A stretch of 64,000 bases of DNA from Delphinapterus leucas. Its lineage: Eukaryota > Chordata > Mammalia > Artiodactyla > Monodontidae. The stretch covers positions 24,133,296 to 24,197,295 of the forward strand of contig NW_022098072.1 of the NCBI RefSeq assembly GCF_002288925.2, in the 5' to 3' direction. Position numbers and translations under genes: made by a program. Numbering within the stretch: the first letter of the stretch is position 1; every line of letters starts with the position of its first letter. A model generated the notes under the pieces. That model was not told where the DNA came from and did no database searches. It was given only the letters and a program-made list of their open reading frames with translations. Below are positions 55,966 to 64,000 of the stretch, piece after piece.

Positions 55966-57964
55966 TTCACTGCTTGCAGAAGGACTCATTTTTTTTCAGC
56001 TCAGATTTAACACTTCAAAACACTCTGCACAACTTCTTCCACATTCACAGCCATAAACCCATTTCTGCATTTTTTGAGAGGAGATGTAGGGAAGGAATGG
56101 TACAGTTCCTGCCTAACAAGAATGTAATTTAAAAACTTAAATGATTCACTATAATCTCTTTGGGACCCAAATTAATGGGCAAAACCAGACTTACAATTTG
56201 ATGGGGGTTTTTTTTAACCTGAAGAAAAGTGGGGAGTGAAATAATAGTGAAGCAAAATTAAAATCACATTTAGGCATAGATTTCAATGACCAGAGAACTT
56301 CCGTTAGCTTTTTAAGGAAAACATATAGGTTAGATTTTAAGTTGTCATGGTTAAGCCAGTGAGGAACCAGGCAATGAACATGTCGATGCTGCTACTAATG
56401 ATTTCTTTATTTATTCAACAACTAAGTCTGTGGAGATGAACCATCATAGAAAATTAAATCCTTCAAGTTCTGATATTGCAATACTAGTAGAGCACTTCAG
56501 GGGAAGATGTCATGTTTTGTAGCAACATTTAATATGCTCCTGCTGATGACAGAATTCTTCTTTTTCCTATCAGATAATCATCTGAGTAATAATTTTGTTT
56601 TGAGTCTTAGGTTAAGTATGTCAAATAATTTTATTTATGCATACAGTTTCTTATGTAGTTTTCACAAATTCATTTGAGTTTTTTCTTTAATGTTTAGATT
56701 AATATTTAAGAGCCATGTAAAGAGTCCTTGTTTTTAATTCCAGGGTTTTTGTTGTCTGTTCTTTCTCCTTTTCTCTTCCCAAACCTCACAGTAGTACGAC
56801 TTTAGCATCTAATGTTTTCCAAGGTGCATTAGAGGAAGCTCTGTAGGAGAAACAGGACTTTGGAGATCACAGGCAAAAAGCTCCATTTTTACTCCTGAAA
56901 CCCCACACGCTCTGGTTATTTTCTTTCCCGAGCTCGTCTTGCCACGAAGTGCTATCAATAGGGCTGAAAAGAGCAGATGTGGAAAACAAAATAAATCTGA
57001 CTTAATATTATAATGGAGATTACATGAATACAAAGTAGAGAGGAAAGTAAGCAAAGCCAGCAAGGACCACAGTGCCATAGAGAAGAGAGAGGAAGAAGGG
57101 AAGTTTTGCTTAAAGAATCAGTGCATAGGTCAGAGGTTCAGGCCATTCAGATGTATTAATAATGAGCTGGCAGACAGATCCAGGTTTGTGTTTCCCTAGA
57201 CTCTATTTACCATAGACTTTGCGTCTCCAGTAACTGTGTGTGGAAATCCATCAGTAAGAACTGTTACATTTTGCCCAAGGTTCCAAATGACCCTTGAAGA
57301 AGGTCATTGGATTCTTGTCTTTGAAAGATCTATTGTTCAAAACAAGGGAAAAGCACAAGCTCCCTTGGCAAAAAAAGAAAAAAACCTGACTCCAGATTGC
57401 TTAAGCATTGTAAACCAAATGGAATGTCTATGTTTTATGACCCAAAGAACTATAGTACATTTTAGATGGAATATGATATGGAAATCAATTCTTTTTATAA
57501 TCTTCACTCACAGAACAGCACTAGATATCTTACACTTATTTGTGAGATAAAAGTAACACAATACAATCTCCCCAAATCTCTTAAAGATCATTTGCTTCTG
57601 GTTATTTATTGTGGACCAACAGTTTATAATTGTTTTTAACATTAATGTGGTAGCAGAATTTCTATATTTATCATGATTATTAATTTATATCTTGACTTAC
57701 TTAAAAGTTCTTAAGCCAAGATGATATGAGAAAGTCCTATTTTAGTGTTATATAAATAACTTTAGATTGTCTAGTACTTATAAAAGTATACATTGAAATA
57801 TATGTGCTTATTGAAACTACTGGGATAGTATAGCACAAGACCTTCGTAAAGCCTTAAATGAACTTGAAAGTTAAATTTAAAAGTAATATTTTACTTGAAT
57901 ATACATTTTAAAACAATTTTAAGAGGACTTTACTAAGAATTTTTCATTATTTCCTTCCACTAGA
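55966..57964. other. Unique DNA
   Basis: No gene or confident repeat is recognised in about 2 kb. The frames at 56,809-57,078 (minus) and 57,236-57,550 (plus) have no domain support. Confidence 0.4.
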
Positions 57965-58060
57965 TTCAGGACAGCAGCAAGCCTGCCTACTTTATGAATA
58001 CTCATATGCAGTGCATGTAATAGATATTTGATAAGTATGTATTGAGTGAATGAATACCGT
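57965..58060 (+). mobile_element. L2 3' end fragment (sense)
   Basis: 'cagtgcatgtaatagatatttgataagtatgtattgagtgaatgaat' resembles the L2 3' end with its terminal TGAATGAAT. It is short and diverged. Confidence 0.55.
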
Positions 58061-58608
58061 CTCACAGTACTGCTATAAGATAGGCAGTACTTTTAAAATT
58101 AACCACGCATTTGGTGGGCACTTTCAGTTTGAAGGCTCATGTCTTTCTTCACACTTGGGAATTTTTCTTCTGTATATTTTTGTTGTTGTTGAGTTCCTTC
58201 ACATTTTTCCTCTGTTTTCTCTGTTTGGAAAACCTAATAGTTGGATGTTGGACTTTCTGAACTGAATCTCTAAATTTCTCTCTCAAATTTTCATTTTTAT
58301 ACACGTATATATTATTTTTGCCTAGGGGTAAATTCTTAAGAGACTCTATTTTCAGTATAGAGACTGATGAGTGGGAAGAGGTATTAACTGGTTTCAAAAC
58401 CTTCAATTAATTCGTTTTTAGCCCCACTTTTCACTCCATCCTCCATAATAGCTAAAATGAGTCTGAGGAATCCCTAGATATTTGCTGGAAAGATCTCCTT
58501 TCTCAGCTTTAACCACTCAGTATGTTTTAAGGCCTTCAACTTTCTCTGCCTTGTCTCATTTATCAAATATTCCATAATCTTCTTTCTCTTTCTATCCCAA
58601 TTTAAATA
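58061..58608. other. Unique DNA
   Basis: No gene or repeat family is recognised. Confidence 0.4.
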
Positions 58609-58665
58609 CGTGTGTGTGTGTGTGTGTATGTATATGACCATATATATATATATATATATATATGG
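58609..58665. repeat. (GT)n run followed by palindromic (TA)n run
   Basis: A GT run at 58,609-58,628 is followed by CCA(TA)11TGG at 58,638-58,665, a 28-bp perfect palindrome that could extrude as a cruciform. Confidence 0.92.
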
Positions 58666-58809
58666 TTCAATATGGAGATGGCCTCCCTCATACTTTCCTT
58701 ATTTTTAGGGTTTATATCTTTAAAAATTACTATTATTTTAGTAAGATTTCCTCATCTGCCACCTTGAACTAGGCTATTTATTTTAGGATCTAAGACATTG
58801 TTTATTGAT
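58666..58809. other. Unique AT-rich DNA
   Basis: No feature is recognised. Confidence 0.4.
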
Positions 58810-59110
58810 TGACTGATTTTGGGGAATTACTTCATTTTTATTTTATTTTACATAGTCTGTTATTTTTACAGAAGAAGCACAGGAACATTGCAGAAAATCA
58901 GACAAGCAAAAGTTAAAAAAATTAAGACATAATTCCAGAAATCACGACTGTGCATCCTTGCAGATCTGTCTGTCTATCCAGCCAACTATCCACCTACCTA
59001 ACTATGCACATACACACACACATTTCTGAACCCAAATGAGATTATATGGTACATACTCTTTTGTAACCTGTGTTTTCAATAAACTCTGCCTTTCTATTTT
59101 AGTAGATTTT
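58810..59110. mobile_element. Possible old L1M-like fragment
   Basis: 'agaagaagcacaggaacattgcag' and 'aaatgagattatatggtacatactcttttgtaacctgtgtttt' resemble parts of old L1 3' regions, but the match is weak and the ends are unclear. Confidence 0.35.
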
Positions 59111-60445
59111 CATTGCATCTCATACCCAGAAACCTTTGTGGATCTGAATTCAAGGTCATAAATTTAACATGGGGCCATTCAATGTGGTTATGCTGTTTGC
59201 TCCAGCACTGTTCAGCTGTGTGAGTGAAAGTACAAACTGAGTAGAGAGTTGGATTTAACCAGAACTGGGCTTTCGACAGATAAGAATGATGAATGAATGG
59301 GGGGCAAGGGAGTTGGGGGAATGCAAGGAAGTGATTCTAATGAAAAACTGTGGAATTTAAGCTGGGAGATGAAGAATTAGATGTCAAAGTAGTAATAGAT
59401 GGTGAAAATGTAGTTGAATAAATGGATTTTAGGTTCCTTTGAGTTGGAGAATTGTTGATATACTCTGGGTATACAGAAGGTGTGTTGCTTACAATTGAAT
59501 TTTGGAGGGGGTGCAGTTATTGATAATGAAGTGGTCCTGGAGGCAACAACAGAAGTCTGTGGCTTAGGGTGAAGAACAGGATCTTTACAGAGCAAGGGGT
59601 CAAGGTACTGAGATGACAGGATATGACAGACGTTATACATGTAAATTTTGAAATCACCATCGATTATGACAAGAATTAAGTAAGAGAAAAAAAGTGATCC
59701 AGGAGTTCAGATTTCTGAAGGCATGAGTTGGAGTGACTTATAGCTCTGAGGTTGACCATAACAAGAATGAACGGGTGCTCTAGTTTGATCTTACGGGATT
59801 CAAAATCAGGGATTTTTAGAAAGGAGAGAATGGAAATGGTCTGGAAGCTATGCAATGAGGTAAAAGTTTTAAGGGACAGAAAACAATCACTTCCTAAGAA
59901 ACTGCAGGAGAAGCAATGTTACAGTTTCAGTTGGTACAAGAAAAAAATCTGAAGATGTTGAAGAAATAGGGAATCTTGTGGATAACTGACCAGGAATGCC
60001 AAAGGGCATAGTGGTTGAGTTTCAGAATTTGGGTAGGAGTGGGAGATGGAGTCATCTATGGGGATTAGAGTCTTGGGATTAAGAGATGACCTGGGAGTAC
60101 TGGGCTTCTTTGAGGGTTTGATGTAAACAGAAATGTAGGGCAGAATGAGATTAATTCTGAAAGTGCCAAGGCAGATAGTGGTGTGAGACTGGGAGTGCTG
60201 GCAGACAGAGCAGGAGTGGGTCTAGAATTTGGAGGGTGTAGAATTTGGAGGTCTTTTCTTAATTTCTACCAATGGTGGTATGAAGGCACAGGAAACAGGA
60301 AACAGCATTTTCATGAAACTCACATTGCTCAGGAGCTCCCTCTTTACTCCTTCTGCTGGAAGGGGGACATTAGAACAGTGGTCTTTCCCACAGCAGGTGG
60401 AGTGCTGTGGCTCCCCTTACTCATGCTCAAGATAGACCATTAGAA
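59111..60445. other. Unique DNA
   Basis: No gene or confident repeat is recognised in about 1.3 kb. A small direct repeat TAGAATTTGGAGG occurs at 60,222 and 60,238. Confidence 0.4.
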
Positions 60446-60604
60446 AAAAAATATATAAAATTTATATGTTATAAAATTTATGATAAATATATTTTATTGT
60501 ATATATTTATAAAAATGTTATATAAATAATATATAAATGTATTTATATAATATGATATATAAATATATATTTTAGAGAGAGAGAGAGAGAGGGAGAGAGA
60601 AAGG
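60446..60604. repeat. AT-rich low-complexity run ending in (GA)n
   Basis: About 120 bases of A/T-only sequence rich in TATAAAT units, ending in an AG run (60,573-60,600). Confidence 0.9.
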
Positions 60605-61514
60605 GAATAAAAAGATAATTACAAGAGAATTTGCTATAGGAAGACATACTATATTTGTTTTTATGGCGTCAAGTGCCCCTGGGGTTATAAACGCTCTGTT
60701 TGAAGAGCACTTCTCAGTAGTGGAAATATGGCTTAGGATCACTTTACTGTACACAACTGCATTCAGTGTGTACAAAATACCATTGTGTAGGTACCTACTT
60801 ATTGTGAATAATGCTACATTTCTTTTATGAAATGTCCATGTGATTGATTTTAGGGAACTTCTCAAGACTCCAGCTAGGATGTTACATAATATATGGTATA
60901 TGTCTGCCCCATTAACTTAAACTTCAGAAAGTCTCAATTTCAGAACACACTAGACCCTGAGAGTTTCTGATAAGGGATTACAACCTGTACTCACATTCTC
61001 TAGGAATGAAAACTGGTGTTTGAAAACTTAAGTAACCTGCCCAAGGCTATGGGGAGTGAGTAGTAGAGGCGGGCCTGGATCAGCCTGAGTCCAGGGGACA
61101 CTGAAATCAACTGTGGAACCTGCCTTCACTGAATGTGGACTTGTGCATAGAGCCACTTAACACTAATTATACAACCAGGGTCCTCAGCGTGGAGGCAAGA
61201 GGAATCCTTCTAGAATGCACTCTAAGTCATCTTGGGTATACTTGGAGAATCTGGATGCGCATGGATAGAGGGGTATCTATCTATCTGTCTTTCTGTCATA
61301 TCCAGGAAGATGGGTCAGAATCAGAAGGAAAAATATCTTATTTTTTTCAAATGTTGAAGCAGGTAGATCAAAGCAGAATCTCTCCAGTTAGGGAGATTGG
61401 CATGTCCAGCCTTCACCAAAATTACCCAGTTGAATGGTTGTATGTGCAAAATGTATGGGTTCTTGATCAAAATGAATTTATCTCCTAAAAATCCATTCTT
61501 TTCTGTACCACAAC
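60605..61514. other. Unique DNA with possible MIR trace and a tetranucleotide run
   Basis: 'aagtaacctgcccaaggctatggggagtgagtagtagaggcgggcctggat' (about 61,028-61,080) looks like an antisense MIR core. An imperfect (TATC)n run lies at 61,266-61,296. The 117-codon plus-strand frame (61,135-61,488) has no domain. Confidence 0.45.
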
Positions 61515-61745
61515 CACTGCTAATAATAGCTAACATCGACAGAACACTCACAGTTTTCCAAATACTATGATGAACACTTCATATCTATTATTTAATTTAA
61601 TGCTTAAAACAACTGTGGTAGCCAGTATTTATTATCCACCTTTGATGGATGAGGAAATCAATGATTAGAGAGGCTTAGCAAATTGGTCAAGGTTAATGGA
61701 TAGAAATTGGAAAAGACAGCCTTCAAACCTGTGCTGCCCAATTCG
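61515..61745 (-). mobile_element. MIR SINE (antisense)
   Basis: In reverse complement order: 'atagctaacatcgacagaacactcac', 'tatttaatttaatgcttaaaacaactgtggtagccagtatttattatccacctttgatggatgaggaaatc', 'gagaggcttagcaaattggtcaaggtta', 'cttcaaacctgtgctgcc'. It is nearly full length. Confidence 0.82.
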
Positions 61746-62059
61746 AAAACAGTCTGTTTATAACCATTTAGTATACTGCTTATATTTATAACCATTGAAC
61801 ATCTGCTCAAGAAAAATTGGAAATGTGAATAAACTAATGACCAGTGAATCAATTGAATTGATAATCAAAAATCTTACCCCCGATCACTTCACTCTACCCC
61901 CCAAATCTCCAGACTCACACTGTTTCTGGATGGGATTTCTTTTGCTGAGCTAGCAAAAGAAAAAAAATTATTGCAACAAATTGTTTCAAAGAATTTAAAA
62001 AAATCGGTGAAGTGCCTCATTTTACAGAGCTAGAATAACTTGAAACTAGAATCAGAGAT
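61746..62059. other. AT-rich unique DNA
   Basis: No feature is recognised. Confidence 0.4.
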
Positions 62060-62480
62060 AGCGCAAGATAAGAAATTTATAGACCAATCTCACTTTTGAA
62101 CAGATGCAAATATGCTACATAAAATTCTAATATAAAATGTATACAAATAAAGATGAATCATAAACAACTTGGTTTTCACCCAAATATTGAAGAAGCATGC
62201 AACATCAGAAAATCTAGTAATATAAAACACAGCATTAAGATGGTACACTTAAAAAAACACCCCATAGAATCATCTCAGAAGATGTTCAAAAAAATCTAGG
62301 CAAACTGGAACTGGAAACTACCTTGAGCAGAAAAATCACCTATGAAAAACATAAATCTAAAGTCAAGGCTATGATGAAATTTTAGAAGCATTTCTTTTAA
62401 AATGAGAAACCAAACAATATTTTTATTTAACGTTAAACCGGAAATTTTAACTGTGGCAATAAGATCAAGAAAGAAAATAA
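62060..62480 (+). mobile_element. Very old L1 ORF2 fragment (RT region)
   Basis: 'tatagaccaatctcacttttgaacagatgcaaatatgctacataaaattct', 'cacttaaaaaaacaccccatagaatcatctcagaagatgttc' and 'atctaaagtcaaggctatgatgaaat' follow the reverse-transcriptase region of L1 ORF2 in order. No reading frame survives. Confidence 0.6.
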
Positions 62481-62529
62481 TGATAGCAATAATAATAGCT
62501 ACTGTTTTTTTCAAGCCTACTCTGGGTCA

Positions 62530-62660
62530 TATCCTTTATATACTTTATCTCATTTTATCCTTACAATAATCCTGAAAGATTATTATTATTGCTTTCATGT
62601 TATAGCTGACAGAACTAACATTCAGGTAGTTATATAATTGGCTGTCCACATACTATTTGC
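62530..62660 (-). mobile_element. MIR fragment (antisense)
   Basis: 'tatactttatctcattttatccttacaataatcctgaaagattattattattgctttcatgttatagctgacagaactaacattcagg' matches the reverse complement of the MIR 3' half. Confidence 0.7.
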
Positions 62661-64000
62661 TCCTTTCTATTATCAAGCAAAGTCATTAAAGTCTGAGAAG
62701 AAAGGGGTTTCTGTATATGGTTTACCATCCTACTGCATCCTAGGAGAGTGATTTTAGCTATTAGGTTGTAGTTTTAATGATAACATCAGGGTCAGAAGCA
62801 GTGAAAACAATGACAACTTATCCTTTTAGGCTACATTCTGTCATTCTATAGGATTTTCTTACTCACTGCTCCCCCCCTTTTTTTCCTTTTTCCCCTCTTT
62901 TCTCCATGGAGGATATTTTTGGTGAAAGAGAAAAAGAGACACTGACTCTGTTGGCTTGATGAGTCATGCTGTTATTGAAAGATTTTGATAATGGCAAGGA
63001 ACATGTGTGTTTCTAGTAGGTGTTTATCTCTGAAGACACTGAAGGGTATAAAGCTACCTTCAGTGGAATGGAAGACTCAATGGATCTGCTCTTCTATTCC
63101 CTCCATGGAGCTTGAAGGGGAGATAGAATAGCCTGAAAGGATGGTGAGAAAGGAAGAGTGTGGGGAGACTAGGGAAAGAAAGAACTTCTTAAGGTCCATT
63201 CAAAATATGTCCCTAAAGGCTGAGAACTGACTCAACAGGCTACAGAGAGAAGTGTTTGCCACTACGCCTGTGCCCCAAAGGTATGTGAGAAAGTCTAATG
63301 GTAAGACTTCCTTTCTGCTCATGGCCTGTTGTTACCTGTCCTTCCTGATATTATGGGCACAATTAAGGGGTTACACATAGGGGTGAAAAAGGAGATAGCT
63401 TTTAGTCTGCTTCTCTGCATTAACACCATAAATAAGGGTTAGATAAGAACTCAGGTAAACACAGAGGAAAGTTTTCTGCTTTGGAAATATTTGAATATAA
63501 ATGGTAGAAAGGGTGGTTGTAGAAGGGTAGGGTAACCAAGATAAATTGTTAGCCTGCAGAGGGTACAGGTCAATCACCATGAAAGGGGGCCAAGTTTAAT
63601 TTGTGAATGATCAAGGAGAAATTGGATATGGAGAAATCTGACTGGCAAAAATAACACCAGATGGTGTCTCAAGAGCCTGGTGCCTTAAACATTAGTTCTT
63701 AGGGAAGAATCTCAAAGCTACTCAAGAACAATGGGAACTTTCTCAGTTCAGTGCTGCTTTGACTGTACCTGGAGTTAAGTCATATTTCAGAAATTAAGGG
63801 TATTCCTTCTACAAGTATTCTTTTATTTCACATGCCATCTGCAAGCTCTGGGGTTCCCCAGTCATCTGAACTTCTGACCAATTGGCTACAAATTTGGAGG
63901 TTTCCACTACCCCCTCAGGTTTGATAATTCACTGGAGTGATTCATCAGAACTCAGAAAAGTATCGTACTTATCATACAAATAAGGACCAGCCAAGAGAAG
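62661..64000. other. Unique DNA to the window end
   Basis: No gene or confident repeat is recognised in the last 1.3 kb. Confidence 0.4.

Overview
The window looks like mammalian, and most probably cetacean (whale or dolphin), nuclear DNA. The clearest evidence is seven tRNA-derived CHR-type SINEs, four of the short form common in cetacean genomes and three of the longer CHR-2-like form shared across whales, hippos and ruminants. There are also L1 copies of the cetartiodactyl type and an 80-bp mariner MITE, and I see no BovB or Bov-A element. I find no host protein-coding gene, spliced exon, tRNA gene or rRNA gene that I can support. The window reads as intergenic or deep intronic DNA shaped by retrotransposition.

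Layout. Positions 1-20,370 hold an L1 fragment at the left edge, old L1M, MIR, L2 and MaLR-LTR relics, four SINEs, the mariner MITE and several microsatellites. A 5'-truncated L1 on the minus strand ('L1A') fills 20,389-25,462 and is bounded by a 17-bp target-site duplication (TSD). From 25,480 to 37,215 the DNA is mostly unique, with MIR relics, two SINEs only about 360 bp apart, a hAT-like element and old LTR or LINE ends. A small chimeric retroinsertion, with perfect 14-bp TSD copies, lies at 37,230-37,938. A full-length plus-strand L1 ('L1B') fills 39,211-46,110: GC-rich tandemly repeated 5'UTR, ORF1, ORF2 with a SINE nested in its 3' part, 3'UTR and poly(A). From 46,121 to 64,000 there are an old L1M copy, MIR and L2 fragments, microsatellites, and two AT/homeobox-motif-rich unique stretches that could be conserved regulatory DNA.

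How the parts relate. The two large L1s encode broken ORF1p and ORF2p. The SINEs carry an internal RNA polymerase III promoter and would have been copied by L1 proteins in trans. L1A and L1B have unrelated 3'UTRs and separate TSDs, yet share two in-frame ORF2 nonsense codons at the same positions. This is the most unusual signal in the window and suggests either a defective lineage moved in trans or gene conversion between the copies. The second most interesting is the chimeric insertion at 37.2-37.9 kb, whose 5' part is antisense L1 and whose 3' part is unrecognised sequence ending in poly(A).

Limits. Repeat family names come from recognition of sequence, not from a database search. Boundaries are approximate unless a TSD is quoted.
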